From Ruegeria arenilitoris (GTDB lineage Bacteria > Pseudomonadota > Alphaproteobacteria > Rhodobacterales > Rhodobacteraceae), in the NCBI RefSeq assembly GCF_042675705.1, contig NZ_JBHTJJ010000001.1: DNA of 64,000 nt; one strand, 5' to 3'. Shown piece by piece: positions 8,848 to 17,163 of this stretch. Positions within the stretch are counted from its first letter, which is position 1. Every line of letters starts with the position of its first letter. Position numbers and translations under genes: made by a program. The notes under the pieces were generated by a model. The model was not told where the DNA came from. It made no database searches and saw only the letters and a program-made list of their open reading frames with translations.

Positions 8848-9596
8848 GCGGCTGGGTCAAGATCGCCGGGCTTGGCCCCGGAAACGAGGCGCTGGTGACC
8901 CCCGAGGTGACCGCCGCCTTGGCCGAGGCGACCGATGTGGTGGGCTATATTCCCTACGTTGCGCGGGTGGCCGAACGGCCGGGCCTGACCCTGCACGCCA
9001 GCGACAACCGGGTCGAGATCGACCGCTCGCAGCACGCGCTGCGCATGGCGGCCGAGGGCAAGCGGGTGGTCGTGGTCTCGTCGGGCGATCCGGGCGTGTT
9101 TGCCATGGCCGCCGCCGTGTTCGAGGCGCTGGAAAACGGCCCCGACACCTGGCGCGAGATCCCTGTCGAGGTTCTGCCCGGCATCACCGCCATGCTGGCT
9201 GCTGCAGCCCGGGCGGGCGCGCCGCTGGGCCATGATTTCTGCGCCATCAACCTCAGCGACAACCTCAAGCCATGGGCCGTGATCGAGAAACGCCTGCGGC
9301 TGGTCGCGCAGGCCGATTTCGCGATGGCCTTCTACAATCCGCGCTCGAAGTCGCGGCCCGAAGGTTTTGTAAAGACGCTGGAAATCCTGCGGCAGGAATG
9401 CGAGCCCGAGCGCCTGATCCTGTTCGCCCGCGCCGTATCGCGCCCAGACGAGGCGATCCGCATCGCGACCCTGGCTGAGGCAACGCCCGACATGGCCGAC
9501 ATGCAGACGGTGGTGATCGTCGGCTCGTCGCTGACCCGCGTCATCGACCGGCCTATTGGCCCGATCGTCTATACGCCAAGGTCCACGCCGGAATGA
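8844..9596 (+). CDS. cobJ: CobJ, precorrin-3B C17-methyltransferase (ring contraction)
   Basis: A 250-residue tetrapyrrole methylase that methylates C17 of precorrin-3B and drives ring contraction to precorrin-4. Seen are the N-terminal AGLGPGNEALVTPE loop, SSGDPGVFAMAAA, VLPGITAMLAAAARAGAPLGHDF and AFYNPRS, the last a CobJ/CbiH hallmark. It is the single-domain form, without the extra C-terminal region some homologues carry. The 3' end overlaps the 3' end of the oppositely oriented cobK by 28 bases. Confidence 0.95.
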   Translation: MSGWVKIAGLGPGNEALVTPEVTAALAEATDVVGYIPYVARVAERPGLTLHASDNRVEIDRSQHALRMAAEGKRVVVVSSGDPGVFAMAAAVFEALENGPDTWREIPVEVLPGITAMLAAAARAGAPLGHDFCAINLSDNLKPWAVIEKRLRLVAQADFAMAFYNPRSKSRPEGFVKTLEILRQECEPERLILFARAVSRPDEAIRIATLAEATPDMADMQTVVIVGSSLTRVIDRPIGPIVYTPRSTPE

Positions 9597-10318
9597 GCCA
9601 GCCAGTCCAGAACCTGCGGCACGCTTGTCAACTCGACCCGGCGGGGCAGCCTGGGCCGGTCGATCATCAGCACCGGGATGCCCAGCGCCCGCGCGGCATC
9701 CAGCTTGGCGCGCGCGCCGGTGCCGCCGGCGTTCTTGGACACCACCAGTTCGGTCCGGTGCCGGCGCATCAGCGCCGTGTCGCCTTCACCCGAAAACGGC
9801 CCGCGCGACACGACGACGTCGCATTCGGCAAAGGGCAGCGTGCCGGGTTCATCGACCAGCCGCAGAAGATAGTGATGCTGGGGCTGCGCCGCGAAATCCT
9901 CAAGATGCATGCGCCCTACCGCAAGGAATACCCGACGCGGCGGGCCGGCCAGTGCGGCGACGGCGCTGGCGATGTCGGGCACGCGCTGCCACCGGTCGCC
10001 GGGCGCGGCCGTCCATTTCGCGCGGGTCAGCGCGGCCAACGGCGTCTGCGTCTGCTGGCAGGCGGCGATGGCGTTGCGGCTCATCTGCGCGGCAAAGGGA
10101 TGGGTCGCGTCGATCACATGGGTCACGCCGGTGTCGCGGATGTGGCGCGCCAGCCCCTCGGCCCCGCCAAAGCCACCCACACGAGTGGGCAGCGGTTGCG
10201 GCCGCGGGTTGTCGACCCGGCCCGCATAGGAATAGGTTGCCGCCACACCCAAATCCGCCACGGCGCGGGCCAATGCGTTGGCCTCGGTCGTGCCACCAAG
10301 GAGCAGGAGGTTGGGCAT
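9569..10318 (-). CDS. cobK: CobK, precorrin-6A reductase, inverted within the cob operon
   Basis: A protein of about 249 residues. It reduces precorrin-6A to precorrin-6B with NADPH. The start MPNLLLLGGTTEA carries the GGTTEA motif of the CobK/CbiJ family; VIDATHPFAAQMS and VVSKNAGGTGARAKLDAA are further hallmarks. The ATG at 10318 is chosen over a start 24 bases upstream because it gives the canonical N-terminus. It is the only cob gene on the reverse strand here. Its ATG shares two bases with the ATG of cobL (CATG at 10316-10319), and its 3' end overlaps cobJ. Its promoter must therefore lie inside cobL. The upstream Shine-Dalgarno is weak. Confidence 0.95.
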   Translation of the reverse strand: MPNLLLLGGTTEANALARAVADLGVAATYSYAGRVDNPRPQPLPTRVGGFGGAEGLARHIRDTGVTHVIDATHPFAAQMSRNAIAACQQTQTPLAALTRAKWTAAPGDRWQRVPDIASAVAALAGPPRRVFLAVGRMHLEDFAAQPQHHYLLRLVDEPGTLPFAECDVVVSRGPFSGEGDTALMRRHRTELVVSKNAGGTGARAKLDAARALGIPVLMIDRPRLPRRVELTSVPQVLDWLAHSGVDLGV

Positions 10319-11516
10319 GTCTGAAACTCCGTGGCTGACCATTCTGGGCCTGGGCGAAGATGGACTGGATGGCCTGTCGACCGCAAGCCGTCAAGAGCTG
10401 GAGCGCGCCGAGGTCATCATGGGCCCGTCCCGACACCTGTCACTGGTTCCCGAAACCGGGGCCGAACGCATCGCATGGCCGGTGCCTTTCGCCGACGGGC
10501 TGCCCATCCTGCAAGGGCTGAAGGGTCGGCGCACGGTGGTTCTGGCCTCGGGTGATCCGTTCTGGTTTGGCGCCGGGTCGGTAATCGCGCGCAATTTCGC
10601 CCCCGAAGACTGGGTGGCACGGCCGGGGCCGTCGACCTTCTCGCTGGCGGCCGCGCGTTTGGGCTGGCCGTTGGAAAGCACTGCCACCTTCGGCCTGCAC
10701 GCCGCCCCCCTGACCCGCCTGCGTCCGCATCTGTCGTGCGGCCTGCGCGCCATCGTCCTGCTGCGCGACGGGGCCGCTGTGGCCGAGCTGGCCCGCTATC
10801 TGACCGAGACCGGGTTTGGCGATACGACCCTGCACGTGATGGAGGCCCTCGGCGGCCCTCGGGAACGCGCGCGCAGCATGTCCCTGACCGAAGCCTTGCT
10901 GGGCGCGTTCGAGCATCCGGTCTGCGTTGCGTTCGAGGTTTCGGGCGACGGGCGCTCGCTGCCGTTGGCCTCGGGCAAACCCGACGAGATTTTCGAAACC
11001 GATGGGCAGATCACCAAACGGCCGGTGCGCGCGTTGACCCTGTCGGCGCTGGCACCCGCGCGGGGCGAGCATCTGTGGGACATCGGCGGCGGCAGCGGAT
11101 CGATCGGCATCGAGTGGCTCATGTGCGACCCGTCCCTGACTGCCACCACGATCGAGCCGCGCGCAGACCGCGCCGCGCGCATCCGCGCCAATGCCGACGC
11201 GCTGGGACAAGATCGGTTGCAGGTCATCCATGGCCGGGCGCCCGATGCGCTGGACGGCCTGCCCTTGCCTGACGTGGTGTTCATCGGCGGTGGGCTGAGC
11301 GACGCACTGCTGGACTGGCTTGCCTCCAACCTGCCCTCGGGCACCCGACTGGTGGCCAATGCCGTGACGCTGGAAAGCGAGGCGTTGCTGAGCCAATGGC
11401 ACACCAAGCTGGGCGGCGACCTGCTGCGGATCGAACTGGCGCAAGCCGGCGAACTCGGCACCCGGCGTAGCTGGAAATCGGCCTATCCGGTCGTTCAGTG
11501 GAGCGTGACCCTATGA
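10317..11516 (+). CDS. cobL: CobL, precorrin-6Y C5,15-methyltransferase (decarboxylating)
   Basis: A 399-residue bifunctional enzyme that methylates precorrin-6B at C5 and C15 and decarboxylates the C12 acetate. The N-terminal half (about residues 1-200) is the CbiE-type tetrapyrrole methylase (LTILGLGEDGLDGLS, LASGDPFWFG). The C-terminal half (about 220-399) is the CbiT-type Rossmann methyltransferase with LWDIGGGSGSIGIEW. The ATG at 10317 follows a strong AGGAGG (10305-10310) and overlaps the divergent cobK start. The stop overlaps cobE. Confidence 0.95.
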   Translation: MSETPWLTILGLGEDGLDGLSTASRQELERAEVIMGPSRHLSLVPETGAERIAWPVPFADGLPILQGLKGRRTVVLASGDPFWFGAGSVIARNFAPEDWVARPGPSTFSLAAARLGWPLESTATFGLHAAPLTRLRPHLSCGLRAIVLLRDGAAVAELARYLTETGFGDTTLHVMEALGGPRERARSMSLTEALLGAFEHPVCVAFEVSGDGRSLPLASGKPDEIFETDGQITKRPVRALTLSALAPARGEHLWDIGGGSGSIGIEWLMCDPSLTATTIEPRADRAARIRANADALGQDRLQVIHGRAPDALDGLPLPDVVFIGGGLSDALLDWLASNLPSGTRLVANAVTLESEALLSQWHTKLGGDLLRIELAQAGELGTRRSWKSAYPVVQWSVTL

Positions 11517-11881
11517 TCGTGGCCGGGCTTGGGTTTTCGTCCACCGCGACCAGCGCCAGCCTGCGTGCCGCGTTCGACCGCGCCACTGCCGGACAGGCAG
11601 TGGACGCGCTGGCCACCGCCGCCGACAAGGCCGGCCACCCGGCGCTGGCCGAATTTGCCGCCGCTTGCGCCCTGCCCCTGCATTTCGCGGACCCGGCCGA
11701 TCTGGCCGGGCAACGCACCCTCACCTGCTCGCCCCGCAGCCGAGCCAGTCATGGCACCGGCAGCGTGGCCGAAGCTTCCGCCCTTGCCGCCGCCGGACCT
11801 GGCGCGCGGCTGCTTTCACCCCGACAGATCTCGGACGACCGGCTTGCCACCTGCGCGGTCGCCATCGGAGGACAGACATGA
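11513..11881 (+). CDS. cobE: CobE, CbiG C-terminal-like cobalamin biosynthesis protein
   Basis: A 122-residue protein resembling the C-terminal domain of CbiG, known as CobE in aerobic cobalamin producers. The N-terminal AGLGFSSTATSASLRAAF and the VAEASALAAAG segment are family features. Its biochemical role is not settled; it is needed for cobalamin formation and has been suggested to handle pathway intermediates. It overlaps cobL and cobM at both ends (CTATGA and ATGA), so it is made together with them. Confidence 0.85.
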   Translation: MIVAGLGFSSTATSASLRAAFDRATAGQAVDALATAADKAGHPALAEFAAACALPLHFADPADLAGQRTLTCSPRSRASHGTGSVAEASALAAAGPGARLLSPRQISDDRLATCAVAIGGQT

Positions 11882-12672
11882 CCGTTCATTTCATCGGCGC
11901 CGGACCGGGCGCCGCCGACCTTCTGACCCTGCGCGGGCGCGACATCATCGCAGCTTGCCCGGTGTGCCTGTATGCCGGATCGCTTGTGCCCGAGGAGATA
12001 CTGGCCCACTGCCCCGAGGGCGCGCGCATCGTGAACACCGCGCCTATGGATCTGGATCAGATCATGGCTGAAATCAAAACCGCCCATGACGCCTGTCAGG
12101 ACGTGGCCCGCCTGCATTCGGGCGACCTGTCGGTCTGGTCGGCGATGGGCGAACAGATCCGGCGCCTGAAACAGATGGGCATTCCCGTCAGCGTGACCCC
12201 CGGCGTTCCGTCCTTTGCCGCCGCCGCAGCCGCTTTGGGCACCGAGTTGACCCTGCCCGGGCTGGCGCAATCGGTGGTGCTGACGCGGACCCCGGGGCGC
12301 GCCTCGTCCATGCCCCCGGGCGAGAAGCTGGAAAACTTCGCCCGCACTGGCGCCACACTGGCCATCCACCTGTCGATCCGCAATCTGGACAAGGTGGTGG
12401 CTGACCTGACCCCCGCCTACGGCGCCGATTGCCCCGTGGCCGTGGTGTACCGCGCAAGCTGGCCGGACGAGCGGATCATCCGCGCCACCCTGGGCACGTT
12501 GAAGGAATCGCTGGACGAGAGCATCTCGCGCACCGCGCTAATCTTGGTCGGGCCGGCGCTGGCCGGTGAAGGATTCGACGAAAGCTGTTTGTATTCACAG
12601 ACCTATGACCGCCGTTACCGCCCACAAAGCGCCGACAGCCCGTGGTCGAGCTGGAGTCACGGAGATGACTAA
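11878..12672 (+). CDS. cobM: CobM, precorrin-4 C11-methyltransferase
   Basis: A 264-residue tetrapyrrole methylase that methylates precorrin-4 at C11 to give precorrin-5. Seen are MTVHFIGAGPGAADLLTLRG at the N-terminus, YAGSLVPEE, LHSGDLSVWSAMGEQ, and VTPGVPSFAAAAAALGTELT, all diagnostic of CobM/CbiF. Upstream in-frame starts would add residues overlapping cobE and are not needed; the ATG at 11878 has GGAGGA nearby. The stop overlaps the cobB start. Confidence 0.95.
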   Translation: MTVHFIGAGPGAADLLTLRGRDIIAACPVCLYAGSLVPEEILAHCPEGARIVNTAPMDLDQIMAEIKTAHDACQDVARLHSGDLSVWSAMGEQIRRLKQMGIPVSVTPGVPSFAAAAAALGTELTLPGLAQSVVLTRTPGRASSMPPGEKLENFARTGATLAIHLSIRNLDKVVADLTPAYGADCPVAVVYRASWPDERIIRATLGTLKESLDESISRTALILVGPALAGEGFDESCLYSQTYDRRYRPQSADSPWSSWSHGDD

Positions 12673-13981
12673 CCCGCCCGGAGTGCTGATCTCGGCCCCA
12701 TCCTCGGGGACGGGCAAGACCACGGTGATGCTGGGCCTGCTGCGCGCGCTGGCCGAGGACGGGCTGACCGTGCAACCCTTCAAGAGCGGTCCCGACTACA
12801 TCGACCCGGCCTTTCACCGGGCGGCGGCGGGGCGGGCCTCGTTCAACCTGGACAGCTGGGCGATGGGCGCGCCGTTGTTGGGCGCGATTGCGGCGCAGGC
12901 CAAAGGCGCCGACATCGTGGTGGCCGAAGGGTCGATGGGCCTGTTCGACGGGGTCGCCAAGCCGGGCGAGCAGGGCCACGGGTCCAGCGCCGAGACCGCG
13001 CTGCGCATGGGCTGGCCGGTGGTTCTGGTGCTGGATGTGGGTGGTCAGGCGCAATCGGCCGCCGCAACGGCGCTGGGGTTCCGGATGTACAACCCCGACC
13101 TGCCCTTTGCCGGCGTGATTCTCAATCGCTGCGCCAGCCCGCGCCACGAACGCCTGACCCGTCTGGGGATGGAGCGCGCGGGCCTGCCGGTTCTGGGCGT
13201 GCTGCCCCGGCGCGGCGACCTGACCCTGCCCGAGCGGCATCTGGGTTTGATCCAAGCGGTCGAGCACCCCGATCTGGAAAGTGCAATTGCCGGCTACGCG
13301 GCCTTTCTGCGCGAGCATGTGGATCTGGAGTCGATCAAGCAGGCGGCCTCGTCGGGCCCCGCGGGGCCGTCGTCGGCCGGGCTTCCGCGCCCTCCGGCGC
13401 AAAGGATCGCCCTGGCCCAAGACTCGGCGTTTTCCTTTACCTACCCGCATCTTCTGGAAGGCTGGCGGGCAGCCGGGGCCGAGATCCTTCCGTTTTCTCC
13501 GCTGGCGGACGAGGCGCCGGCCCCGGATGCCGATCTGGTCTGGTTGCCCGGCGGATACCCCGAGCTGCACGCAGGAACCTTGGCTGCGACAGAGCGGTTC
13601 CTGGCCGGCTTGCGCAAACATGCCGAAACGCGGCCCGTGCATGGCGAATGCGGCGGCTACATGGCCCTGGGCGAAGGGCTGATCGACAAGGACGGCACCC
13701 GCCATAGGATGGCCGGGCTGCTGGGCCTTGTCACTTCGTACGAGAAGCGCAAATTCAACCTGGGCTATCGCCGGGCCGAGTTGCTGGCCGACATGCCCGG
13801 GTTCTCGGCCGGGACCGCGCTGCGAGGGCACGAGTTCCACTATTCCTCGATCGTCGAGCAACCCGACGCGCCCCTGGCACGGGTTTTTGACGCCGAAGGC
13901 GCCGAAGGCCCGCAGACCGGATCGCGCCGCGGGCATGTCACCGGTACGTTCTTCCATCTGATCGCAGAGGCCAGCGCATGA
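12665..13981 (+). CDS. cobB: CobB, hydrogenobyrinic acid a,c-diamide synthase
   Basis: A 438-residue glutamine-dependent amidotransferase that amidates the a and c acetate side chains using ATP, producing the CobNST substrate. The N-terminal P-loop ISAPSSGTGKTT (about residues 8-19) belongs to a dethiobiotin-synthetase-like domain. The C-terminal glutamine amidotransferase domain has its catalytic cysteine in VHGECGGYM near residue 330 and the GHEFHYS segment close to the end. The ATG at 12665 overlaps the cobM end. Its stop overlaps cobA. Confidence 0.95.
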   Translation: MTNPPGVLISAPSSGTGKTTVMLGLLRALAEDGLTVQPFKSGPDYIDPAFHRAAAGRASFNLDSWAMGAPLLGAIAAQAKGADIVVAEGSMGLFDGVAKPGEQGHGSSAETALRMGWPVVLVLDVGGQAQSAAATALGFRMYNPDLPFAGVILNRCASPRHERLTRLGMERAGLPVLGVLPRRGDLTLPERHLGLIQAVEHPDLESAIAGYAAFLREHVDLESIKQAASSGPAGPSSAGLPRPPAQRIALAQDSAFSFTYPHLLEGWRAAGAEILPFSPLADEAPAPDADLVWLPGGYPELHAGTLAATERFLAGLRKHAETRPVHGECGGYMALGEGLIDKDGTRHRMAGLLGLVTSYEKRKFNLGYRRAELLADMPGFSAGTALRGHEFHYSSIVEQPDAPLARVFDAEGAEGPQTGSRRGHVTGTFFHLIAEASA

Positions 13982-14706
13982 GCGGTTTCGTTTCCTTCAT
14001 CGGCTCCGGCCCCGGCGACCCGGAGCTGTTGACCCTCAAGGCCGTCGACCGGCTGCAAAAGGCCGACGCGGTTCTGTTCGACGATCTCAGCAGCGGGCCG
14101 ATCCTGAGCCATGCGCGCGAGGACGCCGACCTTGTGGGCGTGGGCAAACGCGCCGGGCGGCCCTCGCCCAAGCAGGACCATGTCAGCCGCCTGCTGGTGG
14201 AGTACGCCCAGACCGGCCAACGGATCGTGCGGCTGAAATCGGGCGATGGCGGCCTGTTCGGGCGGCTCGAGGAGGAACTGGTGGCCCTGCGCACCGCCGG
14301 CATCGCATACGAGATCATACCGGGCATCCCCTCGGCCATTGCGGCGGCTGCGGCGGCGGGCATCCCGCTGACCCGCCGGCTGACCGCGCGGCGGGTGCAA
14401 TTCGTCACCGGCCACGATGTCAGCGGCAAGCTGCCCGAGGACCTGAACCTGCCCGCGCTGGCCGACCCGGGTGCGACGACCGTGGTGTTCATGGGCAAGC
14501 GCACCTTTCCCCTGCTGGCGCGGGCGCTGCACGCGCATGGGCTGCCGCTGGACACCCCTGCGCTGATGGCCGAGTCGGTCTCGACGCCTGAGCAATCGCT
14601 GCACCGGTCCACCGTCGGCGCCCTGGCCGAGCGCCTGGATTCTGAGATCGGCACCGCGCCGGCGCTGATCCTTTATGGTCCGCTGGCGGAGAGCGACGAT
14701 GATTGA
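13978..14706 (+). CDS. cobA: CobA, uroporphyrinogen-III C-methyltransferase
   Basis: A 242-residue single-domain SUMT that methylates uroporphyrinogen III at C2 and C7 to make precorrin-2, the entry point of the pathway. Motifs: FIGSGPGDPELLTLKA, VGVGKRAGRPSPKQD, RLKSGDGGLFGR, and the C-terminal GPLAE. It lacks the CysG oxidase/chelatase domain, fitting a corrin role in place of siroheme synthesis. The usual D-P-F/GR version of the second motif reads GDGGLFGR here. It overlaps cobB and cobF. Confidence 0.94.
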   Translation: MSGFVSFIGSGPGDPELLTLKAVDRLQKADAVLFDDLSSGPILSHAREDADLVGVGKRAGRPSPKQDHVSRLLVEYAQTGQRIVRLKSGDGGLFGRLEEELVALRTAGIAYEIIPGIPSAIAAAAAAGIPLTRRLTARRVQFVTGHDVSGKLPEDLNLPALADPGATTVVFMGKRTFPLLARALHAHGLPLDTPALMAESVSTPEQSLHRSTVGALAERLDSEIGTAPALILYGPLAESDDD

Positions 14707-15442
14707 TCTGGTCTTGATCGGGATCGGCACCGGCAACCCGGACCACGTGACTTTTCAGGGCGCGCAGGCGATCCGCGCGGCCGATCTGATCCTGATCCCG
14801 CGCAAGGGCGCCAACAAGGCCGATCTGGCCGGGGTGCGCGAGGAAATCATCCGCAAGGTCACCGACACACCGCCCCAAATCGCCTATTTCGACATCCCCG
14901 AGCGCCGGTCGCAGGATGGCTACCTGCGCGGCGTGGATGAATGGCACGACGCAATCGCCCTACGCTGGCAGGAGGCGATGGCCCGGCACCCCGAGGCACG
15001 CACCGTCGCCCTGCTGATCTGGGGCGACCCGTCGCTCTATGACAGCTCGCTGCGAATCGCGGCGCGGCTGGACCCGCAGCCGAACACCAAGGTGATCCCC
15101 GGCATCACGGCGCTGCAGGCGCTGACGGCGGCCCATGCCATGCCGATCAACGAGATCGGCGCGCCCTATCTGGTCACCACCGGCCGGCGCCTCCGCGACG
15201 AGGGTTGGCCCAGCGATGCGGATACGGTTGCGGTGATGCTCGATGGCGAATGTTCGTTCCAGACTTTGGACATGGCCGATTTTGACATCTGGTGGGGGGC
15301 GTACGTGGGTATGTCCGAGCAGATCCTGATCAAAGGTCCGCTGGCGAATGTGGCCGACGAGATTCTCCGCACCCGCGCCGAGGCCCGCGCCCGGCACGGG
15401 TGGATCATGGACATCTACATTCTGAAAAAGCGCGGGAATTGA
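14699..15442 (+). CDS. cobF: CobF, precorrin-6A synthase (deacetylating)
   Basis: A 247-residue tetrapyrrole methylase that methylates C1 of precorrin-5 with loss of the extruded acetyl group. It is unique to the aerobic route. Motifs: VLIGIGTGNPDHVT, LILIPRKGANKADL, LIWGDPSLYDSSLRIA, and VIPGITALQALTAAHAMPINEIG. The ATG at 14699 overlaps the end of cobA. It is the last gene before the second cobalamin riboswitch; no intrinsic terminator is evident between them. Confidence 0.95.
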   Translation: MIDLVLIGIGTGNPDHVTFQGAQAIRAADLILIPRKGANKADLAGVREEIIRKVTDTPPQIAYFDIPERRSQDGYLRGVDEWHDAIALRWQEAMARHPEARTVALLIWGDPSLYDSSLRIAARLDPQPNTKVIPGITALQALTAAHAMPINEIGAPYLVTTGRRLRDEGWPSDADTVAVMLDGECSFQTLDMADFDIWWGAYVGMSEQILIKGPLANVADEILRTRAEARARHGWIMDIYILKKRGN

Positions 15443-15464
15443 TGCGAAAGGTCGCAAATGGCGA

Positions 15465-15492
15465 TTGCGCCACAGCGGCATTCACGTCTAAA
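15465..15492 (+). promoter_or_regulatory. candidate promoter before the second cobalamin riboswitch
   Basis: TTGCGC (15465-15470) and TCTAAA (15487-15492) are separated by 16 bases, placing a start near 15499, exactly at the 5' edge of the riboswitch. The hexamers match only partly, so the call rests mostly on position. Confidence 0.3.
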
Positions 15493-15499
15493 TGGACGG

Positions 15500-15690
15500 G
15501 TCTGGTCCTGCCGGAGACATCCGGATGCTAAGAGGGAATTTGGTGCGGCCTGCGCGCAGGTCAAATCCAAAGCCGCCCCCGCGACTGTAAGCGGTGAGCC
15601 CTGTTCAACCAGCCACTCCCGATCCGTTCGGGGGGAAGGCGAACAGAGGCGCTGACCCGCAAGCCAGGAGACCTGCCAGGCGAACAATGA
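15500..15690 (+). ncRNA. cobalamin riboswitch controlling cbtBA
   Basis: A second aptamer with all family marks in order: GGTCTGGTCCTG with AGAGGGAATTTGGTGC (15531-15546), AGCCGCCCCCGCGACTGTAAG (from 15571), AGCCACTCC (15610-15618), the GGGGGGAAGGC block (15630-15640), and the canonical AAGCCAGGAGACCTGCCAGG at 15661-15680. It ends about 40 bases before the cbtB ATG, close enough for the Shine-Dalgarno AGGAGGA (15719-15725) to be masked. Cobalamin riboswitches before cbtB-cbtA are an established pattern. Confidence 0.95.
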
Positions 15691-15730
15691 AACACCGGCC
15701 GTCGGGTGCGGCGGCACAGGAGGACAGAAA

Positions 15731-15901
15731 ATGACGACACAAACGCAAACCGCATCAACGGCACGCGCTGGCATTCTTTCGGCAGTGTTCGCGGCAGCCC
15801 TGGGCCTGGGGATCATCACTCTGGCCGGTCACGTTCAGGCATCGGCGCTGCATGACGCCGCGCATGACGTGCGCCACGCAACCGGCTTCCCCTGCCACTA
15901 A
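15731..15901 (+). CDS. cbtB: CbtB, small subunit of predicted cobalt transporter
   Basis: A 56-residue membrane protein, too short for most gene callers. One transmembrane helix (about residues 13-34) is followed by a His-rich tail with HDAAHDVRH and the terminal GFPCH. This tail is the CbtB signature and probably binds Co2+. CbtB and CbtA were predicted as a cobalt uptake system from comparative genomics of B12-regulated genes. It starts 40 bases after the riboswitch with a strong AGGAGGA and is followed 4 bases later by cbtA. The tail's position suggests metal capture at the membrane surface (inference). Confidence 0.93.
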   Translation: MTTQTQTASTARAGILSAVFAAALGLGIITLAGHVQASALHDAAHDVRHATGFPCH

Positions 15902-15905
15902 ACCA

Positions 15906-16604
15906 ATGTTCAGTCGCATTCTGACCAGCGCGTTGTTCGCTGGTGCTGCAGCCGGGTTGATCGTCGCCCTGCTGCAGTTGGTATTCGTGCAGCCCGTGTT
16001 GCTGCATGCTGAACTGTATGAATCCGGAGAGTTGGTGCATTTCGGAGCCGAAGCCGTCTCGGCCCATCCCGAACTGCCGGGCATGTTCTCGGACCTAACC
16101 CGCGACGGGCTGAGCGTGGTGTTCACCATGCTGACCTATACCGGCTATGCGCTGGTTCTGGTCGCCCTGATGTCGCTGGCCGAAGCCCAGGGCCACCCGG
16201 TTGACGGGCGCACGGGCGTGCTGTGGGGCCTTGCCGGTTTCATCGCCTTTCACCTGGCGCCGGGCTTCACCCTGGCCCCCGAGGTTCCGGGCGTTGCCGC
16301 AGCCGATGTGTTTGCGCGGCAGATCTGGTGGTGGGCAACCGTCGCGGCTGCTGGTGTGGCCATGTGGCTTGTCGCCTTTGGTGGCAACATCGTCAGCTAT
16401 CTGGTTGCGGCCGTGCTGTTGATGGCCCCGCACCTGATCGGCGCGCCGGAACCCGACGTGTTCACCGGGCCGGTTCCGACCGAGATCGGGGCCCTGTTCG
16501 CCGCGCGCGCCTTCGGCGTGGGTCTTGCGGCCTGGGTGCTGTTGGGTGCTTTTGCCGGGTATTTCTGGCAAAGCGAGGGCAAGCGCGTCGAAGCCGCGGC
16601 CTGA
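15906..16604 (+). CDS. cbtA: CbtA, membrane subunit of predicted cobalt transporter
   Basis: A 232-residue membrane protein with five or so hydrophobic helices. The first is MFSRILTSALFAGAAAGLIV-type; others lie near residues 75-95, 110-130, 140-185 and 200-220. This matches the predicted CbtA topology. His and Glu residues within helices (for example FHLAPGF) are candidates for metal passage. The start at 15906, four bases after cbtB, is preferred over an in-frame start inside cbtB. It is co-regulated with cbtB by the cobalamin riboswitch. Transport has been inferred from genomics more than by direct assay. Confidence 0.92.
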   Translation: MFSRILTSALFAGAAAGLIVALLQLVFVQPVLLHAELYESGELVHFGAEAVSAHPELPGMFSDLTRDGLSVVFTMLTYTGYALVLVALMSLAEAQGHPVDGRTGVLWGLAGFIAFHLAPGFTLAPEVPGVAAADVFARQIWWWATVAAAGVAMWLVAFGGNIVSYLVAAVLLMAPHLIGAPEPDVFTGPVPTEIGALFAARAFGVGLAAWVLLGAFAGYFWQSEGKRVEAAA

Positions 16605-16619
16605 TCCCCGAAATCCCAC

Positions 16620-16646
16620 GACCCGCCGGCGCCCAACCGGCGGGTC
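16620..16646 (+). terminator. GC-rich hairpin after cbtA, possible terminator or attenuator
   Basis: GACCCGCCGG (16620-16629) pairs with CCGGCGGGTC (16637-16646) around a 7-base loop. It is followed by ATTTGCTTTTC, not a clean T-run. It lies between cbtA and the next gene (16669) and may lower, not stop, read-through. Confidence 0.5.
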
Positions 16647-16668
16647 ATTTGCTTTTCAAGGAAACAAG

Positions 16669-17163
16669 ATGACACGCTCGCTTGCTCTTTTCGCGATCGG
16701 TCTGGTCTTTGGCGGGGGCGCCGGGTTCGTGCTGGCCGCGGCCAACGGCGTCACCTTCGACGGCCACGACCATTCCGACCCCGCTCAACACGGCGGCCAC
16801 CATGCCGAGGCCATGGCCCATGACCACAGCACCGCCATCAACCTGCCCGCCGGACCGGATGCGCCGGGGCTGGAGATCGCCGTCACCCCCGACCCGATGG
16901 CGGGTTGGAACCTGCATGTGATGCCAAAAAACTTCCGCTTCTCGCCTGAGAATGCCTCATTGACGGACAAGCCCGGCGAAGGCCATGCGCATGTCTATGT
17001 GAACGGCGTCAAGCTGGCGCGGCTTTATGGCAACTGGATGCACATCCCGGACCTGCCCAAGGGCGAAGCCACCATCGAGGTCTCGCTGAACGCCAACAGC
17101 CACAGCCCGCTGGCCGTGGATGGGGTGCCTGTCAGCGCGTCCGTCACGGTTCAGGTGGACTGA
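16669..17163 (+). CDS. exported His-rich protein, likely metal-binding, cbtBA operon partner
   Basis: A 164-residue protein of no family I can name firmly. Residues 1-24 form a signal peptide or membrane anchor (LALFAIGLVFGGGAGFVLAA). A His-rich linker follows, with HDH, QHGGHH and HDHS between residues 32 and 56. The C-terminal domain (about 65-164) is beta-rich and includes GEGHAHVYVNG, LYGNWMHIPDL and NSHSPLAVDG, vaguely like DUF4399 or cupredoxin-like domains. It lies 64 bases after cbtA with AAGGAAACAAG before the ATG. A periplasmic cobalt-binding role for CbtBA is inferred from context and the histidines. The 3' end overlaps the convergent DUF1636 gene by 13 bases. Confidence 0.75.
   Translation: MTRSLALFAIGLVFGGGAGFVLAAANGVTFDGHDHSDPAQHGGHHAEAMAHDHSTAINLPAGPDAPGLEIAVTPDPMAGWNLHVMPKNFRFSPENASLTDKPGEGHAHVYVNGVKLARLYGNWMHIPDLPKGEATIEVSLNANSHSPLAVDGVPVSASVTVQVD

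Noticed and set aside
16620..16646. Strong terminator ending the cbtBA unit
   Set aside because: The stem is good but the T-run is broken and a gene with a fitting role follows at once; kept only as a possible attenuator.
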